Shown here: piece by piece, positions 42,901 through 53,339 of the stretch
How positions within the stretch are numbered: the first letter of the stretch is position 1
Layout: every line of letters begins with the position of its first letter
DNA from: Tigriopus japonicus
Taxonomy: Eukaryota > Arthropoda > Copepoda > Harpacticoida > Harpacticidae
Direction: 5' to 3'
Length of the DNA stretch: 64,000 nucleotides
Assembly (NCBI GenBank): GCA_010645155.1
Contig: JAAGOF010000041.1
Span: 602,097 to 666,096 of the forward strand
Translations under genes and position numbers: made by a program
Notes under the pieces: model-generated
Databases searched by the model: none
What the model saw: the letters and a program-made list of their open reading frames with translations, nothing else
What the model was told of the DNA's origin: nothing

Positions 42901-43838
42901 CATTCTAGTCAACCTGGCTAAGAAGTGTGACTAGCAACTAAGATTTGAATATCAAAGGAACCATATCGAAACAGACAATATCAGTCAAAAAGCTATTTGA
43001 TACGGCGTCAATAAAGGTCATGGTTTCCATGCATATTAGAAATACCTCAAAAGAGAGTTAGATTTCGATTACACGCTTTAACAAAATTGTTAAATACGAA
43101 CAGGTTCAATCGGTGGCGGACACCTTTTGTAGCTGTCATTTCGTTAGTAAGACTTGATACAGTATCAATACCAGCTTCTGAGATGTATTAATTGAGACCG
43201 GCATCAGTTGGTCTCATGTATTGGAAATGCCGTCTCGTCCCATCACTACTCTGCTAACTTACTCAAGCAAACACAAATTTGAGGTTAATTTGCAACCCTG
43301 ATCCAAAGTTACAAAAGTCAGGGGCGCGTTTCAGTGCTTCTTAATGAAAAACCGGTTTATGAAGATAGGTAGGCAGAAGGGAATACCATTTCACTGAAGG
43401 TAAATTGGCGACCCCGGTGTACGATGTCACGAAAAAAAGCTTGCCCAAGCGCCCAAGTCACTGCACTAGTTTGAAGTAAAGGTCTTAAAATAACACCTTT
43501 TTACATAGGAAATGGCGACACTGGGGATGTTTGGTCTGTTGTTTGCGATGGAGATTTCTGGCAACGCGACTCTGCCATAATGTTCAAACACTCGGATACG
43601 GGCGTTTTCTTGGGAGCATCTGGACACACCTTTGGGCGGCCCATTCATGGTCAAATGGAGATCATTGGATTGTCTATGCCTGATATTAGCACAAAGTAAG
43701 ATCAAGTCATTCCTTGATGAGGTGAATACAATAAAGTTACACTATGATTATATTTGTTGCAGATGGAAAACAGCAGAGGGCATCTTTGTTCATCCATCGG
43801 ACTTTAATCCCAAGCGAACCAAGCATGATGAGCTCTAG
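39953..43838 (+). CDS. SDF2: stromal cell-derived factor 2 / SDF2L1, ER chaperone cofactor
   Basis: Five exons: 39953-40024, 41402-41552, 42095-42250, 43509-43695, 43763-43838, all GT-AG and in phase, giving 213 residues (human SDF2 is 211). Exon 1 encodes a signal peptide (MRLVSTLLALCPLLSVQG). Three MIR-domain beta-trefoil segments follow: VTCGSLVKLINVHHKVRLHS with YGSGSGQQSVTG, NLHSHHFSSPLSNNQEISAF, and FKHSDTGVFL. The C-terminus is HDEL, the ER retrieval signal. SDF2 proteins work with ERdj3/BiP, keeping folding clients soluble in the ER lumen. An ERSE sits upstream, and AATAAA at about 43953 follows. Intron 3 carries a 1.2-kb hAT-like element. SDF2 and SDF2L1 cannot be separated here; HDEL and the ERSE favour SDF2L1-like regulation. 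Confidence 0.97.
42283..43468 (+). mobile_element. 1.2-kb non-autonomous hAT-like element in SDF2 intron 3
   Basis: Ends TAGTGATGTGAAATCTGGGC and (reverse) TAGTGCAGTGACTTGGGC share an inner block GCTTGGGCAAG. A perfect 8-bp duplication GTTTGAAG flanks it (42275-42282 and 43469-43476). 1,186 bp without a recognisable transposase. Confidence 0.88.
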
Positions 43839-43839
43839 A

Positions 43840-44405
43840 GTTTTAGGTTCTTTTTGTTGATCGTGATCCTTTGGAAAAAGGTCTTGTGATATTTATCCAA
43901 CCATTTGTTTTGCCGCATCCATCGTTTGTTTTGCCGGTATTATCACTCTTACAATAAATGTGATTTCAAAGATTCGCCTGATTAGATTTTTTGCGAGAAA
44001 TTTCTCATTTTTATGTATTAAAACGATCATTGAACACCTATTATAAATGTACCATGTAGTCAAAGAAACCCTAGAAAATTCGAAGGTACAACATGGGAGT
44101 TTCAACCAAGGTGCAATCAGAATTTTTACGAACTACTAACCTTGGCAGATAAAAAGTGTCTACATACATATATTGGACAAAAAATCGGCAAATACTTGTT
44201 TTTGAATCACAAACCAATGGCAAATTCTGTGCGTAATTTTAAGACATCCATACTCTATACGATTCCAATTTCATTTACTAGCTCACCTGATGTATTCTTC
44301 TTATCGCATCACAATTTAAAACTGTTCCAACATACATGTAAAGTCCTTATGTAACGCTTTTTATTGTTAATTTAGATCTGATTATGAAAAACTAGAAGAA
44401 CACAT
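43840..44405. other. convergent 3' ends of SDF2 and the SmydA gene
   Basis: SDF2 polyadenylation signal AATAAA at about 43953-43958; minus-strand AATAAA near 44359 for the SmydA gene. The two genes end about 570 bp apart, facing each other. Nothing else is seen. Confidence 0.5.
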
Positions 44406-44411
44406 TCCACA

Positions 44412-47400
44412 CTAAATAACCGAGCTAACTGCGTCCAAAGCCTTTGAGAGTGCTTTGAGCTGGTCTTGCAATTTTTCCCGTTCTTCCGGTTCCACTTGTA
44501 GGATACTGACGGCCTCCTGGAGATGATTAAGGTTCTCTTCAAATATTTCCTGAAATAGGCATTAATTCAATATCATGTTTTCAAGATGTTGAGGAGAATA
44601 CAAATTTTCTAGCTCAATATTTTTTCTGGTAAAGCCTTGCACTTGATTCTCTCAAACTTTGATCCCCTCTAAAGTTATTTAGAATAAAAGAAAAGATAAG
44701 CCGAAATTTTGAACATAGATATATGTTGTAGACTTGCTGAATATAAAAGAAAATTGTGAGTAATTAATTTTAGTGTTGTTACTGGTATCTAGAGCATTTC
44801 CTCCTTTCGGCTTTCATATGGAAAATTTTTGATCTTTTTATGTGAATATAATTCTCAAATTTCAGGAGATGCATGGATTTGCAGATGTATACAACCATAC
44901 ATTTATTTTGGAAAAACAAAAATACATCAAATGTTGATTAAACTATAATGGGTTTTGTTACTTTGAAATTATAGATAATTTGCCTTTAAGATTGAAAAGA
45001 AATTTCAAGTATGATCCATGCCAAAATTCATCTGAAAACACTTTTTGTCACATTTGCAGCGCCTCCATCAATATTTTAGGCGCATCAGTTTGTCCAAAAC
45101 TGTTTCAAATATCTTGGATGCCATACGAAAAGTTCAATAAGATTAGAAAACTGATGCTAAACCATGTTTCATATTTATAGCATTAGAAAAAGTTTCATAT
45201 AAATTTGATGTGAAGTATGTACCTTGGCTTGGAAGCTGGTGATCTTGCTTTCGTCCAAAGCACGTTGAGCCAAAACGACATTGGAAGACTGCATTTCAAA
45301 CAACAGCTGACCTCTCCACTTACTTAAACCAGGTTCAAGCTGATTTGCCACTTTCAGGAGCTCCTTGGCTGTAATGAAATTAAATAAAACAAAGAATATT
45401 TCTATTTCCCTTAACTTGGTCTTAAACGGATGCCTTCTTACATAGAAAAGCTTTTCGGAGAAGGTGGTGATGAGATAACCACTCAGGATTGGCCACTTTA
45501 AGGAGACAAACCAATCCGAATTGGATCTCGCGAATCAGCTGATTGGAATCGGGCAAAACTGGAGCTTGTTCCAACATGAATCTTTCGAGGCAGTCTGGAT
45601 CAGATCTATCCACTTCTTTGAGCTCACTTGTCACGCGATTATAGATCTCCTTTACTTCATTCACTGACATTGACTCCGAGCAAGTTTCACAACTGAAACC
45701 AATATATTCTTAATATTAGAAAATACATTTCATTTGAAAAATTCAAAGCTAGTTATAACAATATTTAATATGTCAAATAAGCCAATGAATTTTTAATTCG
45801 AGTATTCTTGTGTCCAGTTTTGTCTTCAACTTGTTTTTATTCCAAAGTCAGTTCATAGACTACCTTAGATTGTTCAAAGATGTTGCTACATATTTCCAAA
45901 AAAGTGAAATCAGCTGTTATCTGAGGATAAAATAGCAATGTCTGTCAAGCCTTCCGATGACTGAAACAATAAAAAAATTGAAATGGGCGCCATTCATGGA
46001 CAATTCTTCACAACCCCTTAATTGTAGAGTATAAGCTAGATGCCGCAATATTGCAATAGAGAAGCAACATCATTCTTATTTTAACAGATGCACTCATAAG
46101 AAATACTAGTTTTGTATTAAATGCAAATTTCAATAGCAGCAAAGTAATCTATGATCTTAGATCCATCTTATTTTTACTTATTCTTACTTATTCTTAGATC
46201 CATCTTTCAATACTGCATTCCAAACACAAGTTCACCCAAAATCAGCTGTCCTATGATTGCCCGAGTGACTGGGAACTTTGGTAATCTATTGTTATCTATG
46301 GCCAATGTCCCTCCTGAACAATATTCTTTATAAATCTCACCTCCAAGAAGCCTCATTGTCCAAAGGATCAACAGGGAGGACTCGGCCTCCACAAGAAGAG
46401 CAATTGTAGCAAGAGAGGTAGGTTCCAAATTCAGTTGGATCTCGACAACGCTCACACTTGCACCAAAAGCACTTGCTCATGTACAAATGTTCTCTTCGAT
46501 TCAACGTACTCCAAATAGTCTGGGTGTAACTGGCACTGATGATGGAACCCTTGGCTGAAAATGAAGATGATTTTCAATTTAGGTTCTAAAAGAACCTCTC
46601 CTAGAAAGGCTAAATATTTTAGCTTACGTATGTTCACTGTCGAATACAAATTGATGGAATGATCCGGATCAAAAGTGTGCTTGGTATTTGGTCTACAATC
46701 ATGAGAAATGATACAAGCTATCCTATACATGGCTCTGAGATTGAACCCGTTCTGCTTGATCTCAAAGCAGTTCGTGTCCAATCGACCGCAAGTTTCCAAA
46801 ATTTCGAGGTCACTGAATTTGTTGATGAGCTTGAGGAAATAGTGAATGAAGTAGACGACTTTCTCCTTGTTGACCTATAAGCAAAATTAGATAGCCCTGT
46901 ACTCAAAAACTAAGATAACATTCCAAAAAAACTGGTACTTTGGTGTAGATTTCCGTCTTCATTCGCTTGTCCAAATGGGATTCGAACCTGGTGTAGTCTT
47001 TCCACACTTGTTGGGGTCCATATTGAAGGGCAAGGGCTCGCAAAACGGTGATACAAGCGTACATCATGTTCACTTGGCCAAACGAATCCACTGTTACCTG
47101 AAATAAGGTACCATTTTTCAAGAATTAACCACAAGGAAGCGATAAATTGTAGATAAAAATAACATCTCCTTTTCTTGGAGACTGATAACCGGGTGTACAG
47201 AAACTTGATACAATTCCTTTAGAACTACTTTGTGGGCCAAATCTCATTGTGTTTATGAAATGCGCCAATTTCTTAAGATTTCAGCTTTTAGTTGCTATAG
47301 ATGTCTTTCATTATGCCTAAGCACGAGAAAATAATTAAAAAAAACGTATAAAAAAGACAGTTTTCTAATTAAAACAGAAAGTCAATCTTAAGCAAATTCA

Positions 47401-49854
47401 ATCACCCTTTCATAATTGCAATGGAAAACATCCTTACCTTGCTCCCACCGTACTTAATCAAACGGCATTCAGCCTCATGGGTCTTGCTGTCCTCACATTT
47501 CCTTGAACATAAGGGCCATTGGCATCTTGAGCACTTGACCGTGGTTTGGGGATCTGTCAGTTCCTTGTGACAACCCAGACAAATTGGTTTTGATAATTGC
47601 CGAGGTCCCAAAACCATTGGAGATTCATTAAGGAAATGGGTACCCGCAGGGATGTCCATTGTCGCCACTAGATGGCGCCCAAGAGTGTCATTTCTCTCCA
47701 CCTAATACACAGAAAAATCCAGTGTGAAATCTTGAAAAGGGAACTGTGATTTAAAGAGGGCACCCATGAATTTCATCTGCAAGTGCTTTCTTTCATAAAC
47801 CACAGATCATATGATGACTAGATGTCGTATTGGCGCGTTCCGTCGGCGAGAGAAAAGTGACACCACTTGGCCCAGCTCCGCTAGCTTCAAAATCTCAGGG
47901 CGACCGCGTGCTCAGAAGTAACGACGCTCGCTCGCGTCGAGAACAAAGTACATACGGTACGTTGAGTTTGTTCAAGATTTGGCCACGCTGGCAAAATTTT
48001 GAAAAGTTCGAAATTCCCACCATTTTAGGGTGTAGTGTTATGTACCAGCTGATGAAGCAAATTGTCCATCTTTTTCTCGCACGAAGCGAGGTCTAGCCAT
48101 TATATGGTCTGTGTCATAAACAGCCTTGAATCTGGAAAGGGGTTCCAAATACATATAATATAATGAAAGTGCTTTCAGTTGAAACATAGTTTCCAAATTT
48201 TTCATTCCAATTTCTATGGTGATGCAATCATTTTCTTTACTGAACACCAGCGTTCTTTCAACTGAAGTCTGTGTCAGCCTTTGAGGTTCTTTAGATGCTC
48301 CTATTGCACAGCGTTTGAAAGAGTACATTCATGAAAAGTGTCATTTAATTTTTCCTCCACTGCTTGGCTAAGCAATACAAAAAGGGAAAGTTAGGTCTAA
48401 GACTGAAAAATCCAATACCAGTGGTGATTTACTAATTTTGAATAACTAATCTGTTTAAAAGAAGAAAAAAAACCATTGTTTGCACTCTTTCAATTAGAGT
48501 GCACTAGTTTTCTGAGCACTACTAATACGCCTACCCTTGTCATCCTACATATTGTCAAGAGAAAACCTAGATGGCGCACTTCATGGCTATACTATTTATT
48601 CGACACCGCCCTAATCTTAAAGATTGGAATCAATTTACCCACCCTATATGGCAGCTTCTTTAAGCTTGAGCAATCCTCCTTGTGGGTTTTCCAATGTTTT
48701 TTCTGATGCTCTTTAGTGCAATAGAACACATGCTTACAAGCCGAACAAAACAATTTGGCCAGGTGTCCACACACTTCGCAATCTCCTTGCGGTTTTGGAA
48801 GCTTTTCTTGATCTGAGGGTTTGCTATTTCCAGGATCTGGAATATCATTGAAACTCTTCTTTGGCTCAGAGGTTGAAGATGAATCCACGGACTCTTGAAA
48901 GTGTAGCTTTCTTTCATCATGGTGGGCTTCGATTTTTGGGTTCTCGTGTTCTTCCTTTCTAGTGTGTTCCCCTCCATGACTAGAGTGTTCATGGTTCCTT
49001 TTCTCTTCGTTGGTGTCACCCTTTTTACAGTTCTCTTTTTGAGGTTCTTCTTGTCCCATTTTATGATGATGATGATCCTGTCCCTTTTTAGCTTCTTCAG
49101 CCTTCTTTTTAGAGTGTTCATCGCCTTTTTTCATATCCTCATGTTCCTTCTTGTGATGATTTTGTTCATGTCTCTTTGTGGATTCCTCATGTTCCTTTTT
49201 AGAGTGTTCATGACCCTTTTTCTTATCCTCGGATTCTTTTTTGAGATTATGTTGATCATGCCTCTTTTTAGGTTCCTCATGTTCCTTTTTAGGGTGCTCA
49301 TGACCTTTTTTCGGTTCCTCATGTTCCTTTTTAGGGTGTTCATGACCTTTTTTAGGCTCCTCATGTTCCTTTTTCGGGTGCTCATGGTCCTTTTTGTGTA
49401 GATGATGTTCCTTTGTGGAGTTGAGATTGCTACTGATAGCATGTTCTTGCTGCTTTTTAGCGTTTTTTTCCTCAGTTTTAGAGGGAGCATGCTTGAGATG
49501 TTCCTTTTTGTGTTCCTCTTTTCCTTTGGAATTTTGGGCATCATCCTTTGCTGAAGCTCCATCACTTGAATTCTTTGAAGAACTCCGATCGCTTTTGGAA
49601 TGATGTTTGGACTTTTTTGAGTCTTCAACGTCCCCATTATGCCCTTCCTCTAAGATTCAATTTTATGTTTAAAGTAAGAGTTGAAACTAAGTGAATCAAA
49701 ATGAATGAAACTTAGACTGACCTGAGCTGGTTTCGCCAAAATCGTCGGGTAGTTCGATAAATTTGGGCTCGTTGTCGATTCCGCCCCATTTTTCAAAAAA
49801 GTCCGAATATTTTGATTTGTGTCCCACCTTTTTATGGTGACTGTGTTTGCCCAT
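44412..49854 (-). CDS. SmydA-like SET/MYND protein with K/E/H-rich extension
   Basis: Nine exons: 49854-49722, 49649-48643, 47701-47438, 47097-46939, 46874-46628, 46554-46341, 45692-45442, 45368-45223, 44549-44412. All junctions are GT-AG and phases agree, giving 852 residues. After MGKHSHHKKVGHKSK comes a long region (about 60-330) rich in Lys, Glu and His with repeats like EEPKKGHEHPKKEH. A MYND zinc finger is at 335-371 (CEVCGHLAKLFCSACK). PYR-VERNDTLGRHLVAT opens the split SET domain, with a second Cys-rich box (421-459), the SET core SHDCRPN (578-584) and a post-SET Cys cluster (FWCKCERCRDPTEFGTYLSC). This is the layout of arthropod-specific SmydA (msta-like) proteins, putative lysine methyltransferases. 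The usual first Asn of NHxCxPN is Ser578, which might lower SAM binding. Its target is unknown. Confidence 0.88.
47702..48642 (-). other. SmydA intron 2
   Basis: An open minus-strand frame of 96 codons (48328-48038) lies within this intron. It shows no known domain or usable splice context and is left uncalled. Confidence 0.35.
49150..49400 (-). repeat. in-frame KKEHEEPKKGHEHP coding repeats
   Basis: Imperfect tandem units of about 42 bp (14 residues: a KKEHEEPKKGHEH-type phrase) within exon 2 of the SmydA gene, at least six units. The antisense strand is also open over the same stretch, but that is a shadow caused by codon bias. Confidence 0.85.
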
Positions 49855-49869
49855 TTTTAGGCTTTTAAA

Positions 49870-50315
49870 CTTCCTTTTCGATCACAAAGTGTTTAACAAC
49901 CTTTAGTGGATTATCGTGGAGAGTTTTCAACGTGAACTAATAGATTCTTGGCATTCATCCAAATCGAACAGATCTCACCGGGTAAATTCAAGAGCTTTCT
50001 CTTTGACCCTCTGTTCTCATTTTCAAAGCAGATCAGTGCTCACTCAGCTGATATTTTCAAAATGTGTATGGTAAATTCGTTGAAAAGCTGCAATTTCATT
50101 TGAAATAATAAAGCCTTTAGGAGAAGTTTCGTAAAATACGAGATCAACATGGCCTTTTGGCGGATAATAACAGGCTTAAAATGGCTTGAAACACTTGAAA
50201 AAATATCCACAATTTAATACATGACATGTTTGGTGTTTGGGTATAAATAGTTTAATCAAATTTTTATCAATTGACTTCCAGGCTTTTTCTAAACCTCTTA
50301 ATGGTCATGAGTAGA
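49870..50315. other. 5' flank of the SmydA gene
   Basis: Likely promoter region; no specific motif recognised. Confidence 0.35.
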
Positions 50316-50319
50316 GCGA

Positions 50320-50480
50320 GGATTCAAAAGTTTTTTTCTGTTCTGCAGAGCAGAAATTCTAGACGTTTTACGATGTAGGTCAGCTGGGGGGCCAGCTGAA
50401 CACTAGCATTACTGGAGTGTTAACTGCCTGAACCTTCTAGAATTTTTGCCCTGCGCGAAAAAAAACTTCTTTTCCACCCC
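50320..50480. mobile_element. short MITE relic related to 52416-52573
   Basis: Shares TCTGTTCTGCAGAGCAGAAATTC, AGACGTTTTA and GGTCAGCTG in the same order with the 158-bp element at 52416, and its arms (GCAGAAATTCTAGACG and TTCTAGAATTTTTGCCCTGC) pair imperfectly. The ends are eroded. Confidence 0.6.
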
Positions 50481-50484
50481 CTAG

Positions 50485-51980
50485 TTATAAGCTTTTAAAA
50501 TGACCAAATAAGAATGTTTGCTATAACTAATACAAATCCTAACGTACCTAATATTACTAAAAAAGTTTATTACTAGCAAATGTTGATGAATAGCTTAACA
50601 CAGCGTTTAATTGAGCTGGGTAAGTCAATTATAAGTTCCAAAGACATTTTAGAACAGTTTTGGAGCGAGAAGACAATCCCGCAAATGAAGTGGAGGCCGG
50701 TTAATTAGGTCACGGGCCAAAAATTGATATAATGTCACTTAAAACTTGCTTAAAAACAAATTTATGAAAATTTTCGTCTAGATAATTGTTAAGCACACTT
50801 AGTTCGTTAATAATTCAAAATATTGGTTCAATCTATTTAGCCGTTCAATTTTCAATGACTATTTTCGAACACAATTCTCGAAGGACACAATCAGACTTTT
50901 GTTCGCCCAAATTCGAAGAAGGGCTCAAAAGATTAAGTAAATATTTCGGGTTCAGGCAACAATGAGACCATTTTAGGAATAGGTCATAAGAAAAATTGAA
51001 AAATTTGTTTTTTTAAGCAAGTTTTAATTGACATTATAACAATTTTTGGCCCTTGACCTAATTAACCGACTTCAATTTCATATGCGGGATTGTCTTCTCA
51101 CTCCAAAACTGGTCTCAAATGTCTTTGGAACTTAAAAATGACTTTTCCAGCTCAATTAAACGCCGTGTGAAACCTTAAAACAAACAAAAATCATTTCAAA
51201 TCTACTGAAATATTTTTACAATATATAAAAATATTTTTATAATATTAATGCATCTGAATCTGGTTAATGACTAAAAAGGTTTTCGTCGAACATTCATTTT
51301 TACAAATCAGGTTGTTTTTGCCGTTTTCCATTTTGTTCTTTAAACGGCACAGATCTAATTACAAATAAGATTAAAATGTATTTTTTACACGTAAATAGGT
51401 CTCTATCGCCTCAATAATAATACAGTCGAAGATGGGTTTAAGGATATTGTCGATTTGCAGGAAAACGGTTATTCTAACATCAAGGTATGTAGTTATTGTT
51501 TATTTCGTGTTATTTGAGATCTTTATCGAGTTTTTACACATCCAGCTCTAATTGTACTTGCTTTCTACTCTTATTTAATAAACACGTCATTCTCCAAAAT
51601 CCTCGAAAAAATGCGTGGGAAATGCATTTCAACTTACAGGGTTGTTACAATTAAAAGTCCCAAACAAATCAAGAGTCATTCATGAGACATTACGGTTGTG
51701 ATTAAATTGTACAAATATCAGTTGAAAAAGCCCTTTTAGGTGTACTCAAGCAAATTATTTTTTGAATTGATTGACTTGTTTTAGAATTATGATTTTGCTT
51801 TCAAGAACCACTCCCCCGCTTAGGGTGCGCACGCTCTATTTTCAAAAACATTCTTATTTTTTGAACGCCCATTAGATGGATTAATATTTCTGTATTTACA
51901 GTATATATTATACAACGACAAGAAAGTCCTAGCTATACGCCTGCAGCTTTAAAGCTATTTGGACATTAAGCAAACCTGTG
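50485..51980. other. gene-free stretch with an inverted repeat pair
   Basis: 50618-50720 (CAATTATAAGTTCCAAAGAC... CCGGTTAATTAGGTCACGGG) is repeated inverted at about 51030-51160 (CCCTTGACCTAATTAACCGAC ... GTCTTTGGAACTTAAAAATG), giving arms of about 130 bp around a 300-bp centre, so a further non-autonomous transposon of roughly 580 bp is likely. No gene is recognised. Confidence 0.55.
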
Positions 51981-51984
51981 TCTA

Positions 51985-52625
51985 TTACTTCTAAAATGTA
52001 ATTAATTACAATTAGATTGGTCTCAAAAGTAAATAAATACAATTACAATTACTTTATTTTCAAATGTATTTATTACAATTACTTTCCAAAAGTAATTGAA
52101 TTACATTCAGTTACATTTCAATTATATTATTTTTCCAAACCAAGCTTGAATTTCTTGCTTTTCGAGTGCAAAATGTGCAAAGAGCATCACAAACCTGTGA
52201 ACTTTTTGTGAATCAATTTTCATACCAAAAAATATTGGAAGGACGAGGGAAAATCTGCGATATTTCTGATCCCAGAATTTTTAATATAAGTGAAAATGTA
52301 ATTGTAATTTGTAATTGAAAAAATGTCAATTACATGGGCTCAAATGTAATTAATTACAATTACTGTGATCACAAATATAATTAATTACGATTACAATTAC
52401 TTGGAAATGTAATAGCTAAGGCTCGGAGACATATTCATTTTTTTCTGTGGAGCAGAAATTCCAGACGTTTCAAGGAGTAGGGTCAGCTGACGATCAGCCA
52501 ACAGCAAACACTACGTTGTGAAACGTCTGGGATTCTGCTCCGCAGCAAAACTGAAAATTTATCCGAGCCTTAGTAATAGCAATTACGTAATTGTAATTTC
52601 AATTACAATTACATCAGGTCTGACA
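51985..52625 (+). repeat. ATTAC-rich dispersed element, copy 2
   Basis: Starts ACCTGTGTCTATTACTTC and ends TTACAATTACATCAGGTCTG. Packed with TAATTACAATTAC-type words on both strands. Interrupted by the MITE at 52416-52573. Related to 21945-22410. Confidence 0.65.
52416..52573. mobile_element. 158-bp hairpin MITE nested in the ATTAC element
   Basis: Inverted ends CTAAGGCTCGGA and TCCGAGCCTTAG, with inner arms GAGCAGAAATTCCAGACGTT and AACGTCTGGGATTCTGCTC. TAATAG precedes and follows it directly, a probable target duplication of 6 bp or more. Confidence 0.8.
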
Positions 52626-52629
52626 TTAA

Positions 52630-53335
52630 GTTGGCTTTATCGTCTCCCTTGGTCAGATTTTGTAATCAAAATTTCGGGGACTCTAATTTAAAACAACCTT
52701 GTAAAACTGCCAAATTTCTTTCTACTCAATATAATAAAATTGTTCTGCGTAGACTCGTTCGGGTTTTAGTGCTGAAATTTGCCTTCAATTTAAATCATAA
52801 ATTTTAAGTACATTTTCAAATCTTGCAGATTTGGATATTGAAATGAAATGTGTTATGTCCTTTTGTAATTAATCCCATTTTTCATGTCATCACAAAAGTC
52901 AAATTCTCCATGAAGAAAATCACCCACAAAAGAAATACTGGTTTTCGTGTGGGAATCAAGAAATTGAAAATATGATGAGAGAAACTGACCCATTTTGACA
53001 TGAAATTGAGCATTTATGGGAAATATCTCGTCGCGTGTCTTTTGTGAATCAAATTGTTTAGGAACCGAGGTCACTAAAAATCATCCTCAATCTTGCATTC
53101 GTGTTGAAATATTTCTACGATGAACTCGTTGACATTGAAAGTAATTCAGTTTCTTACATATGAGCTATCTTTATTTAGCGCTGCTCATGGAATTTCTTCA
53201 GTAAAATCATGGTTAACGTCTCTTGATATGAACCATTGTAACAGAACAGATATCATTCCCCTAAATGGGCACAGGTATTTAAGGTTGCTGTGATAAACAC
53301 AATTTGCAATTTGATTAGCACATATTAATCGTTTT
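52630..53335. other. upstream of the first recognised kelch-gene exon
   Basis: No exon is recognised; a signal-peptide exon of the kelch gene might lie here but was not found. Confidence 0.35.
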
Positions 53336-53339
53336 TTAG

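Noticed and set aside
48919..49401. 160-codon plus-strand hydrophobic open frame
   Set aside because: Antisense shadow of the Lys/Glu/His-rich SmydA exon 2; AAG/GAA codons read as Phe/Leu in reverse.
49131..49637. 168-codon minus-strand Lys/Arg/Asn-rich frame
   Set aside because: Alternative-frame shadow of SmydA exon 2; the exon phase and MYND domain lie in the other frame.
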